The notes below the pieces were generated by a model. It saw only the letters and a list, made by a program, of their open reading frames with translations. It was not told where the DNA came from and made no database searches. Below, piece after piece: positions 22,260 through 34,058 of a DNA stretch of 64,000 nt. Source of the DNA: Triglochin maritima (taxonomy: Eukaryota; Streptophyta; Magnoliopsida; Alismatales; Juncaginaceae). Made by a program: the position numbers and the translations under genes. Position 1 is the first letter of the stretch, and the number at the start of each line of letters is the position of its first letter. The stretch covers positions 36,268,053 through 36,332,052 of the forward strand of contig OY821775.1 in NCBI GenBank assembly GCA_963682175.1, given 5' to 3'.

Positions 22260-24010
22260 CTTAGATTGTCAAAGGACAACCTAATCAAGTCATCGCTACA
22301 GTCAATCAAAGCATCAGATGTTGTCAGAAATGACCTCTCAAGGATCACCGGGATTTGTCCTTGTAGGTTGTAGACATTGGTGATGTATCAAGGATAATAA
22401 AATCAACTGGAAATATTAACTCACCCACTTTAATAAGGACATCGTCTATGACCCCTCGTGGCACTTTGACTGACCCATCAATCAACTGAAGGGTAGTCCT
22501 TATTGGCTTAAGGTCGCCAATTCGTAGATTGACGTAGACAGAATAAAGCAGGAGGTTCATAGATGCCCCCAAATCAAGTGAAACTCGGTGGATAGGCACA
22601 TTACCAATGACACAAGAAATAGTCAGACATCCAGGGTCCATTGTATTTTACTTGCACAGGTTGTGTCAAAATGGAACTTACATTGACAGCTAAGAAGACT
22701 TTCTTTGGGACATTAGTTCATCTCTTTTTGGTGCATAGATTTTGAGGAATTTGGAATACATTTACATTTGTTGAAAAATGTCCACGAACAGAATGTTCAC
22801 CTTGACTTGTCGTAGTACCTCAACAATCTTATCCCAGTGCTCATCCATTTTCTTTCACATCCTATGTGGGTATGGTGCCTTGGGACATGTATAATAGAAG
22901 ATTAAGCCTCAGGAATGAGTTCTTTTGGAGGCGCATGACTCTTTTATTGAGAATCACTCAGGGGTTCAGACGTAGGCATTTCAACATGATTATCCACAAT
23001 CCTACATGATCTCAATGTATGGACAACATTTGCATGTTGGGTAGGATGGTTTTCAACGTTGTTGGCATGATACCTACACTGAGAAGGTTAACCCCTAGGG
23101 TTGACTTGGTAATTGACCATTCCCACACTCACAAAGTTGTTGAGCCGATTAGCTTACTTGCACTTCCAATGCTTTGACAAAGTATTAGTGACATAAACAT
23201 AGTTTGGGTGCTCTGCATGAATGTGTGAAGGGTTTACTATAGAGTGGAGATATTTGGGTCAACGTGCTATGATGGTGGAGTTTGGTTCGAATAGCCAAAT
23301 GTTGAGGCTTGGTTTTGAAATTGAATGTTTGGCTGAGATTGTTGATGTGCGGATTGGTAGGGTGAAATTGCGGAGGTTGAGATTGAATGTGCAAGCTCTG
23401 ACATTAACCTCCATTACCTCCAAGAGAGGTTAGGGTGGTTATGCCATCCCAGGTTATAAGTGTTGTCCACATGTCCTTTCAGACCACTCTTACTATACTA
23501 GCGGTTGACGACCTGAGCTATAGGAGCTCGGTCCACCTCTGGACTCATGATAGCAATTATTTTTGCATCAGATGAAATAGTTGAATCTACTTTGTATGAT
23601 CGAACTTGACCATCAGATATGGTGGCCGATGGCTCTCTCATGGTATCGCACTCAAGTGTTCATTCAGACATACTTTCAAAAGTTTGCCATGCTTCATTGA
23701 TTGGCTTCATTTGAAATTCACCATGGCACATTGACTCGAACAATGTGTGAGGGTTGTAATTCAGGCATTCATAAACAATTTAGGACAACTGCCAGAGCTC
23801 AAGTCTATGATGAGAGCATTGTTGGAGGAGATCTTTAAATTTCTCAAAGAATGAACGAAACGATTTGGCCTCGGTTTGATATGACTTGAGAATCTGGTGT
23901 CATAATTATTGAGTCATCCTCTGAGTAAATAACATCTTCAGAAAAATGGTCACAAACTCCTCCCAAGACAGAATTGAGTTTGCAGGAAGTCTATACATTT
24001 ATTTCTTTGT
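22260..24010 (-). pseudogene. Element M: decayed gag-protease of a gypsy element, 3' part
   Basis: On the minus strand, 22641-22345 encodes a retropepsin-like segment with DLGASMNLL, a TTLQL stretch and a conserved DVLIKVGELIFPVDFIILDT stretch, parallel to elements C and E. Further right, 23860-23700 and 24010-23880 carry capsid-domain remnants such as FKDLLQQCSHH, SMCHGEF and SWEEFVTIFLK. Frames are broken by many stops. It is clearly older than C and E. Element E (24016-31271) sits inside the capsid region, and the rest of gag continues at 31272. Confidence 0.75.
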
Positions 24011-24015
24011 GTTAT

Positions 24016-25193
24016 TGATGCATTGCATACATTGCATCATATGTCTTTCATTTAGATTACTTTTATATCAATAAATGCTACTAAGGTATGTGTTTAGTCG
24101 TATTTACAGAATACAGGGACCTGAATGCAAATTACCCACATTCCGAGCATAAACGTGTGCAAAAGATTCATTTCTATCATAAAAGACCGAATTCAAGTTT
24201 ATCGGGTTTCAATTGGAAATGCATCCAAGCATAAAAGCATTCAAGGAGCTAATCACAAAAAGGTCAAGGGCTTAATTGCAAAATGCCAAGGACCTGATTG
24301 TAAAAGAAAAGGATCAAGTTATTTTGTTGGAAAAGTCAAAAGAAAAGTCAAAAATAAATCCCCAACAATGGAAGGAATTAATCCGGAGCTCAAGACAATG
24401 GAAAGAAATCATCCAGACGCGCAAATAAAGATCAAATCATGCCATAAACGCACCGCAGAAATCCGGACCCAATCCCATCAACCTGGGCGGCGAATTAGCC
24501 GCACCTCCCATGTATTGGGCGGCGAATTCGCCGCCCCTCTTGCTTCAAAAGATTTCAAATTTCTTCCAGTGTTGCTTTGACGCGTGTACTCTCCTTTTAT
24601 GTATTCGTATCCCCTGTAGCAACTATAAATAGACTCGAGAACGATGTAAATAGGGTCCTTGGTTGTTGTTCTTATTTTTACCTGAGTAATAAAATTCTGA
24701 TTTTTGTTTTGTTTTGTTTTTCTTTTCTACTTTCTCTAGGACCCCTTCTTCTTCCTCCCTCCATGAGTTTCTAACTCTCTCCAAAGGGTGGAGGTGATGG
24801 AATTAGGGTTAGAGAATGATGAATGCATGTTATTATTTTAAGTTCATGATTAGTGTATTTTGATTACTTGAGTTTATGTTAAGTCATTTATCTTGTAATA
24901 CTTCATAACTAACATGATTTACAATAAGTTTCAGTAATTCTCTACTCTAAAGCTAAATCTAAACCTCCACCCCACGGATTTTCTTCTTTGTTCTTGTTTT
25001 AATTTTAATTGTTCTTATTTCGTACTTTAGATAATTAAACCAAAAATCCCAAAAACCCAATTTATTTCTTCTTCCCTTCTTCCCCTAATCGAAAATAACA
25101 AAATAACGAAATCTCTCCCTCCTTGTGTTCGACCCGTACTTGCCACGTCTTCATAGACGTCGTGCACTTGCGGTATAAACTTAATTCTCATCA
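24016..25193 (+). repeat. 5' LTR of element E
   Basis: It starts TGATGCATTGC and ends TTCTCATCA. The TATA box is at 24624-24631. In U3 a pair of GC dyads lies at 24487-24502 (imperfect) and 24517-24536 (a perfect 20-base palindrome, GGGCGGCGAATTCGCCGCCC). The U5 motif CGTGCACTTGCGGTATAAA starts at 25161. Confidence 0.93.
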
Positions 25194-25260
25194 AGTTTTT
25201 GGCGCCGTTGCCGGGGCGTCTATGAAGACGTGGCAAGTACGGGTCGAACACAAGGAGGGA
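25116..25260 (+). repeat. 44-bp perfect inverted repeat of U5 flanking the LTR end and primer site
   Basis: The U5 segment 25116-25159 is repeated in inverse orientation at 25217-25260, starting at the very base after the primer site. The 57-base spacer holds the LTR end and the primer site. Element C lacks the second arm. The arm matches the 5' LTR rather than the 3' LTR at the one position in this stretch where they differ. Confidence 0.9.
25200..25216 (+). other. primer binding site of element E (tRNA-Asp)
   Basis: TGGCGCCGTTGCCGGGG is a perfect complement of the 3' end of plant tRNA-Asp(GTC), six bases after the LTR end. Confidence 0.9.
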
Positions 25261-26548
25261 CAGGTTTCGGAGAAATACGAGCGCATTCTGAGCTTAAAGA
25301 GCGGCGAATCCGCCGCCCCATAAGAAGCATTTGCGGCGAAATCGCCGCACAGGTTGGTCTTCCGGTCTTCAAATTTTGAGGGCGTCGTCGGCATCTCTGG
25401 GTGGTCGCATTGAGCTACTGGAATCTCCGAGAGCGGGCGGCGAACCCGACTGAGCATTGCAGAGGTAACTTTTCTTGCCTTTCTCGTAAAATCTGAATAG
25501 TTGAAAAGTTTCCTTTCGTAGAATTACACGTGTTAGGGTTTACAATTCCATAATCGGCAATAATTCAACTCTAACCTAAAATTGGCAAAATTAGAAAGAC
25601 CTTAGTGCATGCATCATATAATGTTTTGCTTGCATTATTCTTGCTAAATTCTTGCAAATTAATACTTGTTGAAGATTGCTGGAGGCAAGGTACGTATCGA
25701 GGTTTTTATCGATTGCATTAGAGCATATTATTTAGTTGCATACAACCTTGCAATTGCCCCCATTAAAAGGACCATTGTTTGACTATCTTTGCTAGATTTA
25801 AGTTAAACTATCTTAAGGGCAACTCCGTAGGAAAAGATACGGTGGGGATTTCATCACCCTCCCGTAGCCCACAAACCACAATCCTGAAGTGTCGCCTAAG
25901 CCTAAAATTTAAAATCAATTAGACATTGGCCCCTAAGGACTCGGACTCAATTAAGGAGGAGATTGGTTTGACTTGCTATGACTTGAAGCTAATTGAATTC
26001 AATTTGGTGTCTAGAAAGTGTTTTTGTGTTGACGAAAGTCTTCCAAGCGACGTGGTTGTCTAATTGGCACTGACTCTGTCGGAAGCACCCCCACTAGCTA
26101 TACACTAACTGGCCAACTTGGTCTGATTGGTGAGGGAGGTGAATCGAGCAAATCAATTCGACTCAACCAGTTAGGAGTCGTCTAGAATTAAGTGACACTA
26201 GGTCTAGGATTGTTTTGACCGTGCTTGTTCAGGAAATTTCTGACCAACCCTAATTGTTATCCTTTAGAGTTAAGTTTCCCTTCTCGTCTGAGTCTTCTTT
26301 CCCTTCTCATCTCTACCTTCTATTGTTTGTTTCCATTTTCAAAAAAAAAAGAGTTTAAATTTAAAAAAAAAATGATTCTTGAAATTGAATTTGAAATTTA
26401 AATTTCAAACTCAAGTTCAAAAATTGATTCAACCCGGTGCACTCAGATTTGGATTCGGGACTTGAGTAATCGACTCTCACGAGTTCATCTGGATTCCAGT
26501 CTAGAGCTTAACCCCAACCCATCTGTTGCACCACTTCACCCGGATCTA
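25261..26548 (+). other. leader of element E with twin GC hairpins and a possible intron
   Basis: GCGGCG-AATC-CGCCGC (25301-25316) and GCGGCG-AAAT-CGCCGC (25333-25348) repeat the U3 pair. A segment of about 0.8 kb (roughly 25380-26230) is absent from C. It can be bounded as GAG/GTAACT at 25465 and TTGTTCAG/GAAA at 26232, so it may be a leader intron, although the C junction does not match a precise splice. Confidence 0.55.
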
Positions 26549-28969
26549 ATGGGTGAGAATGTTGTGAACCCGCCTATGACTTTGAGGGATCGGTGCTACC
26601 CAACGATGGCTGCTCAGCCATCGTGCATCGTCATGCCCACCATACCGGGTCGCGACTTCGAACTTAAGGCACAATACATGAGTATGCTGCCTAAGTTCAC
26701 CTCTAGGGAAGATCCATATCTCTTCCTTAGAGAATTTGAGGAAATCTGCTCTCTTATGCAATACCAGCATATCCCTGAAGAGGCAGTGCGTCTGAAATTC
26801 GTGCCTCTAGCACTGAAAGACGACGCTAAGAAATGGCTATATAGTCTAGCCGAAAGATCTATTAGAAGTTGGGCCGAATTTGTTCAAGTTTTCCTAAAAA
26901 AATATTTCCCCAACCATAAGACTATGAAGATTAGGAATGAAATTGTTGCATTCGTTCAGTCTGAGAGCGAGCCGTTCTATTCCTATCTTGAGAGATTTAA
27001 GAGTGTCGACCCAATGCCCTCATCACGGAATTCCGAAGTGGCAATTATGCCAAATTATTTATGAGGGATTGACACCCACATCTAGAGTTATGCTAGAATC
27101 TGTGAGCCAAGGGAACTTCATGTCCAAAAATGAAAATGATGCCTGGACTTTTCTTGAGGATTTAGCTGAAAATAGTATGCAATGGGACAATGCTAGAACA
27201 CCCATCAACCCGAGTATTGGATCTAGAATAGCTAGTCAACCCCGACCAGGTGTCTTAGCTGTAGACTCCAACATAGCGGCTGAGGCAAAACTAGCTACCC
27301 TAATGCGTAGAATGGAAAGTGTAGAGCTACAAAATCAACCCCGAATGAATCAACCCGTGTCTATCCCCTGCTCTAGATGTGGTCAGACTGGTCATTTAAT
27401 GGAGGACTGTGTGGACCTGGAACATGTTAATGCCACATTTAACAATTCTAGAAATGATCCTTACGCATCAACCTATAACCCAGGTTGGCGTAATCATCCC
27501 AATTTTTCGTGGACCCAACAAGGACAACCTCCTAGACAACAACCAACCCCATATAACCAAAATAATACATCATCTGGGGGTAATAACAATGGAAATCATG
27601 AGGTTAGGTTGACAAAATTAGAAAATTTAATGACAACTTTTATACAAACAACCAACCAATCATTCCAAAGGCTAGAGACACAGGTCAGCCAATTAGCACA
27701 GATAATAGGTGAAAGAGAAAAGGGCCAATTTCCAAGTCAACCTGAGATGAACCCAAGAACTAATAATCAATATCAATCTTATCAATACCACCTTCAGGAA
27801 ATAACAACCCTAGACCGGTTCAAATGGTTAATGAGGAAGGACTGTTCCAACAAATCAATGCTGTAGTATCATTACGGTCCGGAAGACAAATTGACAATAA
27901 TGTGGTAAACCCTAGAATGACTAATCAATCTAGCCATCAAGCACCCACATATGACTTGACCATTGAACCCGACGTCCAAATTGAAAAGCCCAATCCACCT
28001 ACCCAACCTGAACCTGTAGCTCAACCTGAACCCGAGCGAGTATATGTGCCTAAAGCCCCATTTCCCAATAGACTCAAAAAGAACTCTAGTGCACAAATAG
28101 AGAAAATCTTGGAAGTATTTAAGCAAGTTAAGGTAAACATTCCACTCTTAGACATGATTCAACAAATACCTGCTTATGCTAAATTCTTAAAAGATTTGTG
28201 CACTAAGAAGAGAAAAACGAATGTACCAAAGAAGGCATTCTTAACTGCAAACATATGCTCAATTCTTTCCAACACATCTCCTATAAAATATAAGGACCCG
28301 GGGTGTCCCACAATTTCATGTTCAATAGGAGATACGTTTATCAATAAAGCCCTTCTAGACCTTGGTGCAAGCGTTAACTTGCTCCCATTTTCTGTCTACG
28401 AGCAACTCAACCTTGGTCCACTGAAACCCTCTAGGACAACCCTCCAATTCGCTGATTGTTCTGTTAAGAAACCGAGAGGTATAGTAGAGGACGTTTTGAT
28501 TAAGGTTGGTGACTTCATTTATCCAGTGGATTTTGTCGTACTTGATACTGAACCTGTTGTAAATCCTAATCGACAAATCCCTGTAATTTTAGGTAGACCC
28601 TTTTTAGCCACTTCGGAAGCATTAATAAACTGTCGAAATGGGCTCATGCAATTATCCTTCGGGAACTTAAAAGCAGAATTTAATATCTTCCATATTGATA
28701 ATGAGCCAGAAATAATATGCAACCCAAGTGATGTTGTGATGAGAGCACGTATTTATCAGAATTCTGAATCAAATAAATCATCACATAAGCAAAAAGGAAG
28801 TAAGAAAAAAGGGAGTGATTCATTTACTCAACCACCATCACTCGAGCAAATAAGCGAACCAATTCAAGTGAGAAGAGTGGAATCTTTTCCTCAAGTCAAC
28901 ATGGGGAACAATTCAACTGGATACATGCACCAACATGGTGTCATTCAATCCAGTTCTGATTATGGTTGA
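26549..28969 (+). pseudogene. gag-protease polyprotein of element E, two offsetting frameshifts
   Basis: The start is the ATG at 26549, equivalent to 6649 in C. The capsid domain is intact up to about 27005, where two bases present in C are missing. The frame then runs in a second phase, with an intact CCHC knuckle (CSRCGQTGHLMEDC), until about 27786, where two extra bases restore the original phase. From there the linker and the retropepsin-like domain (DLGASVNLLP, catalytic Asp at 28358) are open to the stop at 28969. The Gln codon at 26885 that is a stop in C is intact here. As it stands the copy cannot make the full polyprotein. The role and family are as for C. Confidence 0.88.
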
Positions 28970-30098
28970 CTTTGAGCAAACTCAACCCCTCTACCGCAAG
29001 CCGACGCAGGTAATAAGTGCATTTATTGTATCTGTGCATACATTGAGGACAATGCATGATTTAGGTGTGGGGGGGTGTTTATATATGTACATATATATCT
29101 ATTTGATTTTCTGTTCTGCTTTATTTTAAAAAAAAAATAGAAAATAAAAAAAAATTCAATATTCTATGACATAGCTTAAGATTGAACTGCCAAAACCCGT
29201 GTACAAATTGCATTAAGTTTTTGTTCCTTATTATATAGTTCTGCTTGTAGAAATTATGACATAAATCTAAGTTCCAAAGAAATAACCCATGACCCTTGTA
29301 AGACATGTATGCACTTAAATTGGATGAATCAAATCTTTGAAGTGGTTGATAAAAAGCAGAGGTTGAGGAAAATATACCGGGAAGTGTGGACTTCTAATAG
29401 CAATTAAGCCTTTAGTAAAATAAAATAAAAATAAAGTGAGGAAAACACATTTTGCAAAATGATTACAAAAGCCCAAGCCTTCGAGTCACTGGTCCGTAGG
29501 GGTATCTTGAAACCCGGTAACTTGAGTCTGCCAGCTCGGGATTATCGACCAAACTCGCTACACGAATGCAAAAAGGGTATAAGTGTCAAAAAGAAAAGCA
29601 AATGTGTTGAATCACGGAAAAAGGATAAAAATAAATAAATACTTTAACATACTCAAGGCCCAAAGCTAAAGGAATGATCCATGCCATGGTTGATCCAAAT
29701 GATACTTCACCACCAGAGGAGGCGTGCAAAATAATTTATGTGATAACATGTGTAGAGGGGTTAGTGGTGTGAATGTTGGAGGAATAAAGACCAAGTCAAA
29801 CTTTTTATAAGTTAGAATTGTATAATGAGCATGCAAGAATTCTAAGTGAGATGTATAAGGTTGAGGTAAAAATATTGAGAGCTATTAATGGAATGTTGAA
29901 TTAAGACTTTGTGGGTGTGTCAGCTGAAAACCCTCACGAGACAAAACTCGTCCTCTAAGACAACTTGGAGGTTTAAAGGCTTGTTGCACATGCTAAGTGC
30001 AACCGTGATTCCTACGAAAGTGAGTTAGGATTTCCCTGCTTTCATTTTCTTATATTCTGCTTTGCTAGGGACTAGCAAAATCTAGGTGTGGGGGTATT
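28970..30098 (+). other. pol-less 3' region and polypurine tract of element E
   Basis: It is collinear with 9082-10193 of C: the TTGAGGACAATGCATG phrase and an AGGTGTGGGGGGG tract near 29064, an A-rich run near 29127, and AGGTGTGGGGGTATT next to the 3' LTR. No convincing reading frame is conserved between the two copies. Confidence 0.7.
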
Positions 30099-31271
30099 TG
30101 ATGCATTGCATACATTGCATCATATGTCTTTCATTTAGATTACTTTTATATCAATAAATGCTACTAAGGTATGTGTTTAGTCGTATTTACAGAATACAGG
30201 GACCTGAATGCAAATTACCCACATTCCGAGCATAAACGTGTGCAAAAGATTCATTTCTATCATAAAGACCGAATTCAAGTTTATCGGGTTTCAATTGGAA
30301 ATGCATCCAAGCATAAAAGCATTCAAGGAGCTAATCACAAAAAGGTCAAGGGCTTAATTGCAAAATGCCAAGGACCTGATTGCAAAAGAAAAGGATCAAG
30401 TTTTTTTGTTGGAAAAGTCAAAAGAAAAGTCAAAAATAAATCCCCAACAATGGAAGGAATTAATCCGGAGCTCAAGACAATGGAAAGAAATCATCCAGAC
30501 GCGCAAATAAAGATCAAATCATGCCATAAACGCACCGCAGAAATCCGGACCCAATCCCATCAACCTGGGCGGCGAATTAGCCGCACCTCCCATGTATTGG
30601 GCGGCGAATTCGCCACCCCTCTTGCTTCAAAAGATTTCAAATTTCTTCCAGTGTTGCTTTGACGCGTGTACTCTCCTTTTATGTATTCGTATCCCCTGTA
30701 GCAACTATAAATAGACTCGAGAACGATGTAAATAGGGTCCTTGGTTGTTGTTCTTATTTTTACCTGAGTAATAAAATTCTGATTTTTGTTTTGTTTTTCT
30801 TTTCTACTTTCTCTAGGACCCCTTCTTCTTCCTCCCTCCATGAGTTTCTAACTCTCTCCAAAGGGTGGAGGTGATGGAATTAGGGTTAGAGAATGATGAA
30901 TGCATGTTATTATTTTAAGTTCATGATTAGTGTATTTTGATTACTTGAGTTTATGTTAAGTCATTTATCTTGTAATGCTTCATAACTAACATGATTTACA
31001 ATAAGTTTCAGTAATTCTCTACTCTAAACCTAAATCTAAACCTCCACCCCACGGATTTTCTTCTTTGTTCTTGTTTTAATTTTAATTGTTCTTATTTCGT
31101 ACTTTAGATAATTAAACCAAAAATCCCAAAAACCCAATTTATTTCTTCTTCCCTTCTTCCCCTAATCGAAAATAACAAAAATAATGAAATCTCTTCCTCC
31201 TTGTGTTCGACCCGTACTTGCCACGTCTTCATAGACGCCGTGCACTTGCGGTATAAACTTAATTCTCATCA
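30099..31271 (+). repeat. 3' LTR of element E
   Basis: It is 1,173 bp. It lacks one five-base GTTTT unit present in the 5' LTR and differs at about ten single positions, consistent with recent insertion. Confidence 0.93.
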
Positions 31272-31710
31272 GTTATCCTTTAATGTAAAAGAAGTCATCC
31301 TCAACCGCGTTGAATCCTCATCAAGTTGTTGCATACTTCCTTAAATTCACGTATAAATATATACAGATCGTCATTGGCAGTGAAGGTAGGAAGCTTACTG
31401 GTAAACTAAGATTTCATTTCATAGTTGTTCCTGCGGGTAGGCGGGAGAACTATGCAAGAAGGTTGTGCGGATCGCACGATGGGTCAGCTCCTACAACGTC
31501 ATTGGTCGCTTCTGTCTAGGTACTGGTGGTTGTACACCTATACCTAAATCCTAACCGAAGTGTTTTTGCCTCTCGAGTCGGGGGAGGAAGTCGTAGAGTA
31601 AACTCCATGAGCGAGGGACCAAACCAACTAGGTCTTAACATCCCGAAAGAAGAAAACTCGTGCTTGATCAGAGCTTCAAGTGGGGATGGAGGATCTACCT
31701 GATCGTCCAT
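31272..31710 (-). pseudogene. Element M: decayed gag, N-terminal part
   Basis: Minus-strand translation shows gag remnants in the order expected upstream of the part at 22260-24010: a PMTL..ELTHRAIRTT stretch near 31470, then PTFTANDDLYIFIREFKEVC spread over two frames (about 31390-31310), parallel to PHFTGNGDPYIFLREFEEVC in element F. Stops and frameshifts are frequent. A minus-strand ATG near 31710 (MDDQVDPPSP) may be the original start. Confidence 0.6.
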
Positions 31711-31759
31711 CCCAGAAGAAGGGTCGACTCATTCAAGACGACCACCCTCTCCTAAAGTC

Positions 31760-34053
31760 CAACTTAATACCTAGTGTGATACATGTGTGTGTACAATTAA
31801 GCACTAATGACATGCATAACGTGGAAATCTTATACCACATTACTATAAGTGTATTTCTACATGGATTAAGATTTATCACAATCATTAAAACATACAAAAT
31901 AATACTCAAGATAAGGGCAAAAATAAAAACATACTCACATGTCAACTTATCTCTTATTCACGTCAATCTTATCATCACCTCATCATTCCCCATTAAGTGG
32001 GTCCACTAACCAAAGCATGTGTTAAGCATCCATACTATTAACACATCAATAGGAATAGTGAGAAAACCCATCAAAATGGCTATGGAAATCATTTGAAGCT
32101 CCAATATTAAGATTAAAAACACACACAAATCTAACTACATCCACACTTCACATCATCCTCCACATTCCTATGGGGATAGATTACTCACTAATCATCTCAT
32201 TAACAAAGAAAACCAAATCTCATGTAAGAGCCCACAATCTCATGAGCTTGAGGAGTAATTCAACAATTAAAACCAAATGGGTTCAAACGAACGGCTCTGG
32301 GTGCAGCCCACGTGCGTAATTGATTAAGTTAAGCTACTAGAGAAATTTGGGGTCGATCCAACCCAAATGATCTACCATTGGCGGTTCCAAACCCGCTACT
32401 GGCAGATCCAGTTGGTCAGCTTGCGCTCGAATTTCTCCAGCAGGTTGGGTTGTCTGGTCAAAGTCCTCCTAAACATCTAGATTTTATTTTCAGCTATCCG
32501 ATTGTGCCCAGATTAATCAAAACCTTATAATCTTCTATAAATACACTTGTAATCCCCCATCTTCCCTTCTTCTTTCTTCTTCCCCCATTCGAGTAGGTTT
32601 TATTTCTTGTTTAGTAGTATAGTGGAGGAAAAGAGAAACACCATTTTGTAATATTTCTTTCTTAATCAAGTTTTTGTTTCATGTTCTTTATGTTCTTGTC
32701 TTTCATTTGATGCAATTTTTTATTCCAATGCTTTGTATATATTTAGTTTCCTTTACTTGTTCATGTGTTATTTTTCTTTAGTTCTTTTCTTTGATATGGA
32801 TATGAGTAGTCAGTAATCCATTCCCATTGGGAGGTGGAGAATGATGTGAAGTGTGAATGTTGTTAGATTCGTGTGTATTTTAATCTTAATCTTGGAGCTT
32901 CAAATGATTTCCATAACAATTTTGATGAGTTTCTCACTCTTGCCTTTGATGTGTTAATGGTCTTAATGGATGCTTAGCACATGTTTTAGTTAGTAGGCTC
33001 ACTTTATGGTGAATGATTAGGTGAGGATAAGATTGGAGTGGATAAAGATATAACACTGACATGTGAGGCTGTGGTTATCTTTAGCCTTAACTTAAGTAGT
33101 ATTTTGTATGTTTTAATGATGGTGATAAATCTTAATCCATGTGGAAACACACTTAGGATAATGGTCATTATAGATGTCCATATTAATTCATGTTATGAGA
33201 TCAGAATTGTACACACACGTATCACACATCTACATTGTTGCACACATTCTCCATTTCCTATGGGATTAGTCGCATTTATTTTACAAATTGTAATTAACAT
33301 AATTTATTGTAGATACACTCACTCATTCCTCATTTTCTTCCCCCACTCGAGTATGGTCGATGACAACCTGCACTCGCTCCTCGTAGACACGACTTGTACT
33401 TGCCACCACTTCAACATGGTCGTGCACTTGAGGTTTTGAACTTTAATTTCCCCAACATGTTACAAGTGTATTTATAGATGATTAGAAGGCTTGGATTAAT
33501 ATGGGCACAATCGGACAACTGTGAATCAAATCCAGAAGCTTTGGAGTGCTTCTACTGGAATACCTGACCTGCTCCAGATATTTGGGCGTACGTCTCCTAA
33601 CCGGATCCGCCAGTGCCAGATTTGAATTCTCTATGGGTGAATGTTTTGGGTCAGATTGGCCCTAATTTCACCAACAACTTAAGTTCACCAATCGTGCGTG
33701 TGGGGTGCACACTAATCTGTTGGTACGAGCTTTTTTGTTCTGCATTGTAGAATTAGTCCTTAGGTTCTTGCGATTATGGACTTTTGCAACCAAACCATCT
33801 TTTTTACGATCTGGTTCTTCCAAGTTTTCAATTAGGTCCTTTTTGACTTGCAATTAGGTCCTTAGGCATTACAGATAGGTCCAGAATGCTTTCAAATCAA
33901 CCACTTCTTCTTCCATTTGAGTCTTTTTTGCTTTCTTTCACTTCTTTATTACCTAAAACCTGAAATACATGTAACAACAACCTGAGTAGCACAAATATAG
34001 GGTAAAATAAATGATATATAACATGAATACATTGTATGATATGCTACTAATCA
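31760..34053. repeat. cluster of oppositely oriented LTR pieces related to solo LTR H
   Basis: Three pieces are visible. A minus-strand post-TATA/U5 piece covers about 31760-32225. A plus-strand LTR lacking its 5' end covers about 32230-33459: TATA near 32537, U5 motif CGTGCACTTG near 33420, end CCCCAACA. A minus-strand U3 piece covers 33460-34053, ending in the complement of TGATTAGTAGCATATCATAC, which is the start of H. The two U3/TATA regions form an inverted pair (for example 32500-32560 against 33455-33520). The short frames here are not genes. Simple nested insertion does not explain all the breakpoints. Confidence 0.6.
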
Positions 34054-34058
34054 CTAAT

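Larger units (their letters stand above)
24016..31271 (+). mobile_element. Element E: young gag-protease-only gypsy retrotransposon
   Basis: The element is 7,256 bp with near-identical LTRs (1,178 and 1,173 bp), a perfect tRNA-Asp primer site, gag-protease and a polypurine tract. GTTAT is duplicated exactly on both sides (24011-24015 and 31272-31276). The same family and layout as C, again without RT, RNase H or integrase. The leader is about 0.8 kb longer than that of C and begins with an inverted copy of U5. Confidence 0.93.

Noticed and set aside
24125..30662. Basic 150-163-residue frames in both LTRs of E
   Set aside because: They are LTR U3 sequence, and the corresponding part of C's LTR is not open in this frame. 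I do not treat it as a gene.
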